Assembly (NCBI GenBank): GCA_022497145.1 | Contig: MU385931.1 | Location: 97,785-161,784 of the forward strand | DNA: 64,000 nt | Origin: Rostrohypoxylon terebratum | Lineage: Eukaryota; Ascomycota; Sordariomycetes; Xylariales; Hypoxylaceae | Direction of reading: 5' to 3' | Shown: piece after piece, positions 10,636 through 22,390 of the stretch | Numbering within the stretch: the stretch's first letter is position 1 | How the letters are laid out: the number at the start of each line of letters is the position of its first letter | Notes under the pieces: generated by a model | What the model was told of the DNA's origin: nothing | Database searches by the model: none | Seen by the model: the letters and a program-made list of their open reading frames with translations, nothing else | Program-made: the position numbers and the translations under genes

Positions 10636-12168
10636 ATGCCTATGTTCGAAGACTACGAGCCTGTCCAAGCCTCTTCCGAGAAGCAGGTGAGGAAGGTTGC
10701 CTCCATGGCCAATGCTAACGGCAATGGTAACGGAGCGGACCATGCGGTAGAGCACCACTTGGGTCACGATTCACTAGCAATTCCCGGAGAACATGATGAT
10801 GAGGGACCGATCGAGGTTCCTGCCTCACGATCCTCCATCTCCGAGGCTGCTAAGTATATGCACACCTTAAGTGCTACACCATCCCAGAAGGAGCGAAGAG
10901 GCTCTCGTAACTCCTTCGGTTCCACTCTACCCATCCCCAGATCTAAGAGACAATCCCGTCTATCATCAGTCCACTACCCTGATGGCGACGAGTCTCTTAC
11001 TCGGCCAACCAGGCCAGGCATGCCCCCTATTCAGCCTTCTCGTGCCATCCTAGCTTCTCAAGTTCAGAGCGTTGAAGTTGAGAAGGTAAAGAAGGCCAAG
11101 AACATGGCATTTGCCTTCGACATTGACGGTGTCCTCGTTCACGGCGACCGTCTTATTCCTGAAGGCCGCCGTGCTCTCGAAATCCTCAACGGTGACAACG
11201 AGCTCGGCATCAAAATTCCCCACATCTTCCTTACGAACGGATCGGGCAAGCCTGAGCAGGCTCGATGCGAACAACTACAAAAGATTCTACAAAACCCTGT
11301 TAGCACAGAGCAATTCATCCAATCACACACACCCATGAGTGCTCTTGCGGAATACTACAACACCGTCCTAGTTGTGGGCGGTGAGGGCTACAAGTGCCGT
11401 GAAGTCGCTGAGAAGTACGGCTTCAAGGACATTGTCGTACCTAACGACATTGTTGCCTCGGACCCCTCTATTGCCCCTTACCGGGTGTTTACGGAGGAAG
11501 AGCGAGCTTCTTCCCGACCTCGTGACTTCACCAAGGTCAACATCGAGGCTATCATGGTCTTCTCCGACTCCCGAGACTACGCTACAGACATGCAAATCAT
11601 TATGGATCTTCTGCGATCGGAGAACGGTCGCTTGGGTACCATGGCCAAGGACCCGGTTTCTCAGCGCATCCCCATCTATTTCTCCCAGGGTGACCTTTTG
11701 TGCCCCACTGAGCACTGGACGCCCCGTATGTCCCAGGGTGCTTTCCGAATCGGTCTTGAGGCCATGTACAGGGCTCTAACTGGCACCGACCTTGAGCGTG
11801 TTGTCTACGGCAAGCCCGAGACTGCAACCTACAAGTACGCTGACGAGGTTCTCGCCTCGTGGATGGAGCAGCTCCACGGCGAGGAGAGACTACCTGAGAA
11901 TATCTACATGATCGGCGATAACCCGGCGTCTGACATCATCGGTGGCAACATGTACGGCTGGAACACCTGCCTGGTCCGCACCGGCGTCTTCCAAGGCGGT
12001 GAGAACGACGAGAACAACCCGGCCAACTTCGGCGTATTCCCGAATGTCCTGGAGGCCGTTCAAACTGCTCTACGAAAGGAACTAGGCGACGACTTCAAGA
12101 TGCACTTCAACGACCGGATCAACCCGGTCCTCCACTGCGACGCAGCTGAAGCCGCCGCAATCATATGA
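10636..12168 (+). CDS. HAD-superfamily hydrolase, CECR5/HDHD5 (YKR070W) type
   Basis: A 510-residue intronless protein. Residues 1-150 are polar and low-complexity (Asn/Gly and Ser/Arg rich, with RRSSRNS-like phosphorylatable patches) and look disordered. From about 157 the HAD-IIA core begins: motif I FDIDGVL with nucleophile Asp162 and acid/base Asp164, motif II at IFLTNGSG, and motif IV MIGDNPASDI with Mg-binding Asp428 and Asp433. The intervening cap (HTPMSAL through the metal site) matches the CECR5 subgroup, TIGR01456-like. Such proteins are probable phosphatases; the yeast relative is linked to mitochondria, but this N-terminus does not look like a clean presequence. The C-terminus (DRINPVLHCD) is family-typical. 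The physiological substrate is unknown. Confidence 0.92.
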   Translation: MPMFEDYEPVQASSEKQVRKVASMANANGNGNGADHAVEHHLGHDSLAIPGEHDDEGPIEVPASRSSISEAAKYMHTLSATPSQKERRGSRNSFGSTLPIPRSKRQSRLSSVHYPDGDESLTRPTRPGMPPIQPSRAILASQVQSVEVEKVKKAKNMAFAFDIDGVLVHGDRLIPEGRRALEILNGDNELGIKIPHIFLTNGSGKPEQARCEQLQKILQNPVSTEQFIQSHTPMSALAEYYNTVLVVGGEGYKCREVAEKYGFKDIVVPNDIVASDPSIAPYRVFTEEERASSRPRDFTKVNIEAIMVFSDSRDYATDMQIIMDLLRSENGRLGTMAKDPVSQRIPIYFSQGDLLCPTEHWTPRMSQGAFRIGLEAMYRALTGTDLERVVYGKPETATYKYADEVLASWMEQLHGEERLPENIYMIGDNPASDIIGGNMYGWNTCLVRTGVFQGGENDENNPANFGVFPNVLEAVQTALRKELGDDFKMHFNDRINPVLHCDAAEAAAII

Positions 12169-13645
12169 TGACGGAATGAATGAACCTTTTTTTGTTTTTT
12201 TAGGGAACCTGGCGTTAATTGGAGGGAAACTTTGACGAACTTTTTTGGGGGATATTTGGGAATTTTGACGACATCGTTACGGCATTGACTAACCATCACG
12301 CATGACAAACTTAGAGATATTGGAAAGACTGACAAAACTCCTGGAGAGACATTTAGACATTTCTTTCTTTTTTGGCAAATCAAAAACCACCTTCTTACGG
12401 CTTGTGTGGTTGGGCAATTGGTGCTTGTTTTTCTTGTGCCTTGTCGCCTACTCTGGATATTACGCCATCGCCAACGAAACTTTTGCAGCTTCCGAGTGAC
12501 ATTGTTGTCAACGAATAACTTTTACAGTGCATGATCCGAAAGAGCCGAACCGTTTTGACCCGACCTGGTGTTTTTGTTTGAATTTTGATTTGTATTTGCA
12601 ACTGACTTGGCAGACCGAAGACCGTTTTCCACTTCCCGAAGCGCCATTATTTGTGTTTACTGACCTACCTAACTTTGTTCTAGAAGTAACGTTTTCTCGT
12701 AGATGATGTTGCTATGGTGTATACCGTTGGTAACACCGCGGTTGATTTGTTAGCTGAAGGGCCGTAAAATATGGATATTACCTATTAACTTAAACATTGT
12801 AGTATTAAAATCTTGCCGTTGTCGGCTATCAATAAAAACGATTGCAACCCTAACGTCCACGTATCCAGCACGCAACTATAATCTTACGCGACTGAAACCT
12901 AACGATGATATCAGAATTAAGTTAGCTGTCACATCTCAAAATTCAAGGTCACGTCGACGAAGTGGAAGTCGTGAAGGTGTAGAGTTATAGATTGTGGACT
13001 ATACCTACATAAATTGTACGAAGTACTTCGTACCTATGTATAGTTATCAATTTCTAGCATTTGATTGGTGAAGTCTAATCAATCTCAGCTGAGGCAATAC
13101 TAACCGAGATAAGAGCCTGCAGGTGAATTCTGGACCAATCATCTTCGACCAGCGAAAAGGGGGGTGCTAGTCCCAGAAAATAAGCTCTGAATGCGACACC
13201 GGGCTTTGCGCTAACCCGGATCGGTAACCATCTCATTTAACGAAAATCTGACGATTCAAATCGTTGTTGTCGGCCGTTTTTTCCGCTTCATCCACAACGT
13301 TCTTTTTTCTTTACTTAGTGGTAAATTGTCTCAATTTTGAACAATTTTGATGTCGGCCGCTTGCCAGAGCTAAGCCATCGCCGTCGCCGCGAAGGCGCGC
13401 AGCCGCTCATTATTATCATTGTTATTGTTATTCACATTGTCGCTCTCTTACATAATTGTATAATTGTACATTTACAGTACATACGTACATAATACATAAT
13501 TGTGTCACTCATTACACACTCATTATACTATATACCGATCACACGTACCTAAGTACACAGATATACGTAGAGGTATACTGTATACTGTGCGTACTTGTGT
13601 TTCCGCACTTCTGGACCTGCCTACGTCAGACTTATACACATACCT
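12169..13645. other. 1.5-kb intergenic region
   Basis: No gene is supported between the HAD hydrolase and the secreted protein. The distal part (13380-13600) is rich in ACATA/TACGTA words and is A/T-rich just before the next start, consistent with a promoter and leader. Confidence 0.4.
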
Positions 13646-14446
13646 ATGCGCCGCATAACGCCGCTTGCGCTGTCCCTCGGGCTGGCGTCGCGCGTCGCGG
13701 CCGATGACGGCTCCAGCGGCACCAGCGGGGCCGTGTGGGCGACCCCCCACGACAGCTACTCGTCTTCGATCGGCGTGCTGGGCTGCAAGGTGAACACGAA
13801 CCGGATCGCGTACTGGCCCAACTCGGTCGACTGCAACAACATCTGCGTGTCTCTATCCTACGGCGGGCGGACCGTCTACCTGCTGCGCGTCGACCAGTCC
13901 CAGGGCGCCCACGACGTGAGCTACGACGCCTGGAACTACCTGTACACCGGGTACTCCGCGACGGAGCGGCCGACGGCCGGCGGCGCGGTGGCCATGGACT
14001 ACGCCGACGTCGACGCGTCGCAGTGCGCGGACCTGCTCCGCACTGACGGCCACAAGCTGCCCCTCAGCGCCGCCAACAGCATGAACTTCCTCGCCAGCTG
14101 CCTCGCACAGCCCGACAGCTGGGTCGCCAAGAACTACGTCCTGTATAATATCCTCGACTCCACCTGCTCCTGGGGCCACGACGAGGTCTGCACCATCGAC
14201 TGGCCCGCCGCCAACCAGCCCACCTGCCCGAGCACCCTCGGCGACCCGGCAAACCTTACCTCGGCTCCCGTCTACAATATCAGGTATCCGTCTGGCCAGA
14301 CCGTCGTAGCCTCCTCGGGACAAGTGGTGCCCGCGCAGGATGACGCTAAGGACGAAAGTGCTGCGTGGCTTGGAATGGCGCCTAATTTGGTGGGTCTGGT
14401 TTTGGCAATGACGTTCTCGATCTTGGGCACAAATATTCACTCCTAA
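13646..14446 (+). CDS. secreted, probably GPI-anchored cysteine-containing protein
   Basis: A 266-residue intronless protein. The ATG at 13646 was chosen over an in-frame start at 13595 because it gives a clean signal peptide (MRRITPLALSLGLASRVAAD). The mature part has eight cysteines in a conserved-looking core: GCKVNTNRIAYWP, CNNICVSLSYGGRTVYLL, a DVSYDAWNYLYTG block and an LSAANSMNFLASCLA segment. These blocks resemble a fungal secreted family of unknown function, possibly with a double-psi beta-barrel-like fold (inference). The C-terminus ends in a hydrophobic helix after a small-residue region, as in GPI-anchor signals or a single TM helix. It would sit at the cell surface. The coding part is strongly GC-biased relative to flanking DNA. 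Confidence 0.75.
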   Translation: MRRITPLALSLGLASRVAADDGSSGTSGAVWATPHDSYSSSIGVLGCKVNTNRIAYWPNSVDCNNICVSLSYGGRTVYLLRVDQSQGAHDVSYDAWNYLYTGYSATERPTAGGAVAMDYADVDASQCADLLRTDGHKLPLSAANSMNFLASCLAQPDSWVAKNYVLYNILDSTCSWGHDEVCTIDWPAANQPTCPSTLGDPANLTSAPVYNIRYPSGQTVVASSGQVVPAQDDAKDESAAWLGMAPNLVGLVLAMTFSILGTNIHS

Positions 14447-15090
14447 GAGAGGTCATGTGACCTGGCAGCCTGCCTGCCTGCATTCAAATGGTGGCTTGCT
14501 TCTGCGGATTGGTGGGTGGCATGATAGTGTTCTTGCGACCGGAGACTCAGATTTTGGAAGGAGGGGAGCTGAACCTACGTTGTATATTGTTACGAAGAGA
14601 TACCCTGTTGATTTATCGCGATCGTCTACCAATCCGTTCTATCAAAGTATATTTCACACACATATATTTGATCTTGTAAATAGGTACTACCCCCAATTGT
14701 ATCTTGTTGCGGTAGAGAATGGAGGAGTCTTGAAATTCCCTCAAACACCCACACACCATGTTCATTCCAGAGCCTGCTGCGAATGCGCAAGATAAGGCCA
14801 TCCATCATGCAGCCGTGATTGGTGACGTTATTTCGGTGACAAAACCTGGCTGACAAAACCTGGGCGCCAAAGCCGGACTGCAACATCAAGACCTACAGCC
14901 TGCTTGACAAAACCTGGTCCGAATTGGGCGGATAGTATGAGGAGATGCCTGGCAGGTTGGCAAGGAGGATTGTTCATGATTGTTATTATAAGTATGGAGG
15001 CATATGAATGGTGGTGGATATGGTTTTATTCCCGTTCTTCATCGCAACTCTCTATTCTCATGATCTAGCAACATCTGTTTCACAAGAGTT
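14447..15090. other. intergenic region with a three-copy 13-mer
   Basis: No gene. The word TGACAAAACCTGG occurs three times, at 14837, 14851 and 14905, upstream of the Clr5-ankyrin gene. Its role is unknown. Confidence 0.5.
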
Positions 15091-18000
15091 ATGGCGACAA
15101 AAACGCGCAAAATTCCCCAGGAAGCCTGGGATTTCCACAAAGAGACCATCCTGAGTCTCTATTTGACATCTGATCTTGCCCTGGACAAATTAGTCCAAGT
15201 TATGGATAAAGATCACAGGTTCTCTGCTACGTAAGATCGACCATTCACATATTAATTCTAAGGTCCTGACAGTATTTGTTTAGTATTTCACAATTCGAGT
15301 TTCAGCTCAAAGCCTGGGATGCCCGCAAGAATCTTAAAAGGGGAGAATGGGAGTACCTCCTCAAGAAGATTGACGACCTCTGCTGTCAAGGTATTCAATC
15401 TCGAGTGGTGATCTCAGGACATCCCGTGTCGACGGATAGAATCCAACGAGCTAGGCGCTATTGTAAGGGAAAATCCAACCCTGAAAAGCGCCGTCGACTC
15501 GAACCAGATCTTGCGAATACAGGACATAGCTGCACTACTAGCAATGCTTGGATCGAGATTCAAGGTCAAAACCGTGAATGGATTCGAAATACAGGTGCAG
15601 TCAGTGCAGAGGCGACCAGTAGTGACTCTCGACCGGACTCTGGCTCGACGCCCGCCGTTGAGGAAAGAGAGGACCTAGTGGCTCCAGTGTATGATTCCAT
15701 CATAAGCCCCCCAGAACTCAGCAATCTTTCTCCTCGGATTTTCCCATTTGATATATCGTTTGACAATCTATACCCACCGGGTATGAACCAACATTCTCCG
15801 TTTCTAGACATGTCATTCATTGGTCTCGAGCATTCGTTTTCACAGTCATTTCTACATGATGGACCCAGCGCTCCTATAACGTTTCCGACCTTTGGACCAA
15901 CAACACCATTGCTGCGATCATTTGATACTACCCTATTCCAGCCAATTACATTTCATTGGGAAGATCTACCCTTTCGAAAATTTGAACGATACCTGATGTC
16001 GAGAGGTCTCAAATTGGCTGCCTGCCCATCGCCAATGCAAGATTCAAGCTTGCTTTGTGGACCCCAAAAACTGGCTGCCAAGTTTTGGCAGGATGCTGTT
16101 TCTATGATGTCAAAGAAAAACGATAAGTCGTACGAAAGAAACGCTTACAGCACTTTTATCACGCTACAAAAGTTAGACACGCTACTCCCAAGGGCTCAAC
16201 AGAAAAACGACAACATCAACAGTACGCGGTCTATGCAAGGTAGATCTGACGTGGATCTGCATCGACTCCTCTTATATTCGGCTGCGAATGGATTTGCTGG
16301 GATGGACGACATACCCATTGAGCTAGTGCTCCGATTTCTTGATAGTAGCAAAACTACTTCGTTATTATCACAGAATTTTCGGCGAAATGCGAGCCCTGTT
16401 GCAAAGAGCCTCGCTGAAAATCTATTTCGAGCAGCAATAGAATCTTGCGATCGCCATAAAATAAGGTCTTTTCTCCAAACGGGCCTAGTAGACGTCAATA
16501 ATACACCATGCTTCAGTGATGGTGAAAAGCTTACCCCTATAGAGCGAGCCGCTCAACTCCAAGCGGTGGAAGTGGTGCATGAGCTGCTAACATTCAAAGC
16601 GGATATTAATAAAACATACAAACCACAAAAAACTCCCGAATTCCCGACACCAAACACCAGGGCTGTCCAAGGTGCATTGGAACTTTTGATATCAGGAAGA
16701 TGTCCAAATGACTCCAGAATGCGTGACCACAGCCCGTTTCCCCCAAGATATCTCGAACTCATAGATACCTTAATCAAATCTGGAGTGGTAATCACAGCCA
16801 AGAGCATAGACCTGGCGCTCACTCGGTTTGCTCATAGCGATCTCGCTGAGTTACTCCTGGACAGAACCCCGCCACATCTCCATTCCAAACTTATGCAGCC
16901 TCCTCATTCTTTTCTGAAAACGATTTTAATGGAATTTTCAGATGAATTAGCAACAAAAGTCGTTACCAAGTTGATATCAGATTGCAAGGAGACCTGCTGC
17001 GATTCATGTTTGATCCGCAATCAACGTGATCGACATAATCAATATCTAACGAATGAGGTGTTCGTGACTGCCGCGCTTCGAGGTCACATACAACTTGTTC
17101 GGCTCCTTCTCACATTTGTGCAGCCGCCAGTGGATGTCCTCAGCGCTGCTATCAGGAATGGTAACCAAACACTGATTGATCTGATACTCGATCAAAACCT
17201 TGATATAAGTCATGGCCCATCAGGTCGTTTTTTAAAACGCAATGAGGGATCTTCAACACCCTTAGCTGAGGCAATTGCCGCAAGAAACAAAGCACTCATC
17301 GAAACTCTTGAAATGAAAGGCGTCCTGGAACACATTAACAGTCCAAGTAAAATTTTTCCTGCAATACTCGCCACGACGGAAGTAGGAGATATCGACTATA
17401 TGAAAAAGTTGCTTGCGCTCCATCCTGTCGCGCTAGATGGTCCATTGCAAGCAGCGTTATTTATTGCCGCCGAATGTCATCAAGAAGATGCCCTGCGGTT
17501 CTTGCTTGACATAGGAGCAGGGCAATTAGGGCATACCCGTTTTGCTGGTGGCAATATAGAGGAAGTCTTCTTTAAAGTGTACCATTGGGGAAATGCTTCG
17601 CTCATTACCGAAATGATGTTGAATATCCCGGAAGTCATGTTCCATTATATTTCAGGATCCTTGATTAATGACTCGAAACCGGAAGACGTGGATATGTTAG
17701 TCTTCTTTTGCAAATCTAGCCGAGCCACAAGCGCTTTCATAAGTGCCTGCTTACTCATTGCCGTCGACCATAATAATAGTTCAATGCTGCATTTTCTTCT
17801 GGGAAAAGGAGCAAACCCACTCTGGCAAGGAGTACTTGAACTTGCTGCAAAAGAACGCCCGGAAATGCTTCGTCTGCTTTTAGAGTATATTCCTTTGCAA
17901 AAGGATGTAATCGGAAATACTGAGGTTGATAGCAATACTATACGGAGTATTGTCACAGAAGTTATCGAACGGTCCGATATGGAAGTATTGGATATTCTTC

Positions 18001-18698
18001 TCAAATCTGAAAAGTTCGATATAAATTCATTTGGTGAAGGCTGTTCTCCTCTTTTAGCGGCAATCACAGAAGATGCAGATGACCCACGCTCCGATTTTCC
18101 ATTTACTCTGCGACTACTCGATGCGGGATACGATATCAACGGAGTAGCGATACCTCGGTTTCAAACTCGGCTGGCCTGGGCCATGACACCACTTATAGCA
18201 GCAATCCAAACTAGGAACAAGAACCTAGTGCAGCTTCTATTAGACCGTGGTGCCAATACTAATAGAGAGGCCGCCTATGGCGTGAGCCAGACACCGCTAC
18301 AAGCCGCCGCCTATGTTGGCAGCCTTGACATAGTGGAACTATTACTTCAGAATGGTGCGGATGTTAACACCAAAGCAGCACTTCGACGCGGTGGAACGGC
18401 TCTACAGTGTGCAGCTGCGAGCGGGAATTGTAATATTGTTACGATATTAATTGACCATGGTGCCGACATATACGCATCGCCGTCGGAATTCGGTGGAAGG
18501 TGGCCCATCGAGGCCGCTGCGGAAAATGGACGGGTAGATATGATTCAGTTGCTTTGGAACATAAGCATGTTTGGTTTCCCACTAGAGCAATGCCGTAAGG
18601 CCGTTCAGCTTGCCGAAGAGAATGGGCATATAGGGTGCAAGGAATTGATCTTGCAGCTAGCCGCGTCAAGTGGTATCATGCCTACACTCGAAGGCTAG
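15091..18698 (+). CDS. Clr5 domain and ankyrin-repeat protein
   Basis: Two exons (15091-15230 and 15284-18698) give 1184 residues. The short first exon completes an N-terminal Clr5 domain: IPQEAWDFHKETILSLYL, then MDKDHRFSAT, then across the intron ISQFEFQLKAWDARKN. Clr5 modules are common at the N-terminus of large ankyrin or TPR proteins in ascomycetes. Residues 60-380 are a Ser/Pro-rich linker without a recognised domain. From about residue 400 weak ankyrin repeats appear, and the last about 200 residues carry clear ones (TPLIAAIQTRNKNLVQLLLD, TPLQAAAYVGSLDIVELLL, TALQCAAASGNCNIVTILI). The protein is likely a regulatory or protein-binding factor; the family is prominent among fungal allorecognition or immune-like repertoires, but this member's role is unknown. 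No catalytic domain is seen. Confidence 0.85.
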
Positions 18699-19227
18699 AA
18701 ACGAACAAGGCCCATCAATGGTCTTGGTGTTCTTGGTTCGAATTATCATTGCTGTTGAGTCGGCGGTTTCATTAATCTCCTATGTTTCTAAGGACGGGGC
18801 GTTTGGTCAGTGAATTTATCTAAGGAGAATGTAGAGGGGTATATTATATGACTAGGTTTCATTGCGATAATCTCCATGATTCCCTGCACACATTTGCCTA
18901 GACACATACGTAATGACTGAATGGATGTATTTCTCTGTGCGATCTTCTTTCTTACTCTTAATCTACTCAACTACCTAGACACCTAAAGAGACGTGATATG
19001 AGATGTGCAAGACAATAATAGCCAGCTGGTTCTACCTACCTATACATAAATAGTAGTAAGTACTGGGGAAAATACGCAGATGAAATCAGTATAAAAGCAC
19101 GCGCGAATGGCCACAAAAAGGTATCAATTAAACTCGCTATATCATATGCCATTACAGAACCGCCATATGCCGTGTTCTTCCCAAGGTTATTCCCCAAATA
19201 TTTCATCTCACGTCGCACATAAACCTT
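18699..19227. other. convergent 3' intergenic region
   Basis: This stretch of 529 bases lies between the ends of the Clr5-ankyrin gene and the SDR reductase. It is A/T-rich and I see no gene in it. Confidence 0.4.
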
Positions 19228-20454
19228 TTACTCGAGCAACGGCACTAACGCCCTCGCCGTCTCCACAATACTCGTCTCATACGGAATCCAATCCTGTCCC
19301 GTCGCCTTAACCGCCTTGCCCCCATCAAACGCCACAGTCCCACTCGTCGAGGGGTACCCTTCCTCGTAGCCCTCCCCAGGATTCCCCTTCGCCAACCCGA
19401 GCTCCGGCACGTGCTTATTCAGGACATCGGCCATAGCCTGCGAGCCGCCCGTGGCCGCGGCGCACAGGTAGCGCTGGCCGTCGGAAGAAGAGGGGTTGAG
19501 GACGGACCAGAGGATGACGCGCGCGACGTCCCGCACGTCGATCGTGTTCTCGTAGATCAGGCTCGGCCCCGGGATCTGCTTGGTGGCGAGGAGGGAGAAC
19601 ATGTTCGCAAGGGAGAAGGGGAGTTGTGAGGGGTTGGTCCAGGGGATTAGGGGTGGGCCGATGAAGTAGCTGTAGAAGTAAGTTGCATGTTAGTGTGTGC
19701 GAATGATTTAGGGGATGACAGCAGGGCATTGGGTTAAATAGGGGTAATAGGGGTAATAGGGGAAAATGTGGAGCTTACGTGGCTTGGAGGGTCGTCATGG
19801 TGAATGAGGGTTTTCGCTCGTCGCGGAACTTCCAGAACGCTCTTTCGCCGGCAGTCTTGCTGGCGCAATATGCGTGTAAGCCACCTGCTTCGGAACCTAG
19901 TTGCGCGACTGCGGGTTCGGAGGTTGTGTTCCAATTCTTCTCCGAATAGACGCCGGGCTCGGTAGGCACGTCGAAGACGGCGGCAGCGGAGGACATCAAT
20001 ACCACGCTTTTTACTTTCGATCCGGCTTTGACCGCCGACTCCAATATCCCCACTGTGCCGCTCACATTCATACGGACTACTTCCGGTGGGGGTAAAATAA
20101 AGGTGTCTTTGACGGGGGAGGCAAGGTGGATGATTGCGGAGCATCCTAAACGCGGTGTCATTCGTCAGCTTCTTATTCCCAATCTGTATTTGCTCAGTCT
20201 ACCCCCACAAGACGAAAGTTCGTACCAATTACGGCTTGGTCAAAGGCGCCGGGCGTGGTCATGTCGGAGACCTGTACGACTTCGACCCTGCCTCCGTAGC
20301 TAAGTTCCAGCAGCGCCTTCTGTACCTCGGTGCCGGCCTCGAGGTTTCGGACGGCGCCGCGGACGTTGTATCCGGCTTTGAGTGCCAACTCGGCGACCCA
20401 GCCAGCTAGGTAACCGTTAAAACCGGTAATGAGGATCGTTTCTCGGGAAATCAT
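19228..20454 (-). CDS. NAD(P)-dependent reductase, extended SDR (GRE2/dihydroflavonol-reductase type)
   Basis: Exons 20454-20226, 20145-19779 and 19669-19228 join in phase to 345 residues. The N-terminus carries the dinucleotide motif ILITGFNGYLAGWVAE (TGxxGxxA, extended SDR), followed by VRGAVRN, where the arginines suggest NADPH preference. The strand AIIHLASPV spans the first splice junction. The catalytic pair is in YCASK, preceded by the serine-containing VVLMSSAAAVF. The C-terminal half (FIGPPLIPW, YENTIDVRDVAR) shapes the substrate pocket. It would reduce an aldehyde, ketone or methylglyoxal-like carbonyl in the cytosol. The start at 20454 (MISRETILIT) was preferred to an in-frame Met nine codons upstream. 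Intron 2 contains a tandem GGGGTAATA repeat at 19741-19762. The substrate is unknown. Confidence 0.92.
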
Positions 20455-21789
20455 CTTTTTTTTATTTCGTTCTTGGAACAATTAGAACAATCAATTATTA
20501 AATTGGATTCAAACGAATGCAATTTCGACGCAACTCCGGTTTGCAATCGATGATGTATTCATTCACGTGCTTGTGCTTGTGCTTGTGCTTGTGCTCGTAC
20601 TTGGCGAATAGCAAACAGAACAGGATCTCAGACTCAGAGAGTGCGTCGCAGCCATTTGTATAGGCCCGTCTAGTCCGGTCCTTCGCATACATCTTCGTAA
20701 TGATGTCCTTTTGCAACTGGGAACTTTTTTATCGCGAATGTAGCGAATTTCGGATTTCGATTAGATAGAACGCGATTCCTCGCGGTGCTTTTGATTAATG
20801 TTGTTCACCTTCCGCCTTTCCTGGCCTAATTCTTCCTCTGCTATTAGTTGCGGCTGTTACAACAAAAGGACAATGCATCGCACCAGCAGATTTTGGGGGT
20901 TGAAAAAGGCCTTGCAGCGCACCGCAGCGACCCCCCCTAGCCCCCCTAATTGCCGTTTTCGGAACATTCGAAGCGAGCGACGCCTCTGATTGGACGGCTT
21001 GGGTTGTTGAAGAATGCTGAACCAAAGCACGCCTGTAATACTCTACTTAAGGTTAAAAAAACCCCATAATCTTATTATAACCCCGGTATTCCAGCTAGAC
21101 TCGGGATCTAACTTAACGTTTTTGATTTTTAGGTGGGTATCGATATAAAATGACAAAAAGCAGGAAGAGGTACGGTCCTTTTAACAAGCTGTGTTGTCAA
21201 ACGCCCTATCATAGCGTCTGCTTTTCAAAAGTAACGATGCAGTCTTGGCCCCAGTGGAGCTGTTTTGAGTCGAATGGATGTTCCCGAGGATCTGGTACCA
21301 TGAAACGGGTATCGTTCACGATTAACCATACAAGTTAAAATTGATAATTGTCCTCGGAAAAATTATTATCGTGTAGATCACGACGCATAGTATTGCCTTA
21401 AATCATGTTTATTTTTATTTCCACTTCTTTCACAAGCCATCAATCATCACGGCGATAACGTATCCCAGGACCCAAGTAAGTAGCGAAGTTCGCGAAAAAT
21501 ACACTATAGATGCTGAACTAAGCCCCGAAATAGGAAATAGGGATCGAGCTTCGTTTTGGCCGTGGGCACGTTACATATCCGCCCCATCATTTTAGCAAGT
21601 ACGCCAGACTAACATAAGGGAAAATCGCACAGGAGTAGCGGAGAGCGGAGAATAGGGCACGTGCAGGACGCAGAAGGCTTAATCAGTGACGGAACTGCGG
21701 AAGTACCTTGCATTGCTCTGTCATGCTGATATCATATCATGCCAAAGCGGAGAGTTTCTACCAGGCAGGCAGAGAGAGCCTCGGATTTC
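20455..21789. other. intergenic region with a GTGCTT microsatellite
   Basis: About 1.3 kb with no supported gene. A (GTGCTT) repeat of about five units lies at 20567-20600. C-rich words occur near 20928-20948. Confidence 0.45.
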
Positions 21790-22390
21790 TCATATAATTA
21801 TGGCTGCGAGGACAGAACGAGTACGACTTCGACCTGCTCGGTTCTTCCATCACACACCATCACGATGCGAGTTTGAAGCGGTGTCCTTTTACATCGGTGA
21901 AGAGTCAGTGTCCTACTGGTCGCATCCCCTCCTGTGGCGTCCCTTGCGTTGTATCGCAATAACAATAGGTAAACAAAAGCTTCGATGTCGATATTACTCC
22001 GTTTCATTGTGCTCAAGGCCGAGCCATATACTACATCCACGTGGTTGACAGAGATACTCGCAAATTAAACGCCATCATGCGGGCTCGCTCGCACACATCG
22101 CGACTCCTGAGTACCTTTTCGGGGAGAAACGATTTGTCGACGCCACCAAGCAGCGCACTTCACAGGCTTGTCCTGATTGGCACTTGGGTACTATTTTCAA
22201 AACAGCACTGACAAAAGGACAAGATTTCGTGTTCGGCTACGAGGACAAACTTGGACAAGTTGGATTGATGACGACGGCTTCACCTCCAGAATACACTGGT
22301 ACTCATTATTATCTTGGCCAAGCTGTTAGTACCCAAAGTGGCGTTCAGCTTGCGGGAAATGTTGAGGCTGAGGTATTCCGAATCGCTTAA
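21790..22390 (+). pseudogene. probable degenerate gene, unrecognised family
   Basis: The clearest part is an open frame from 22049 to the stop at 22390 without an early ATG, containing IATPEYLFGEKRFVDATK, DFVFGYEDKLGQVGLM and THYYLGQAVSTQSGVQLAG, which reads like real protein. Just upstream another frame reads AIYYIHVVDRDTRKLNAIM and runs out within this region, so the two coding-like blocks are offset by a frame near 22050-22075. I could not link them with a convincing intron, nor find a start. The composition suggests a secreted or lectin/propeller-like protein, but I do not recognise the family. It may be a frameshifted relic or a real gene with introns I cannot place. Confidence 0.3.
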
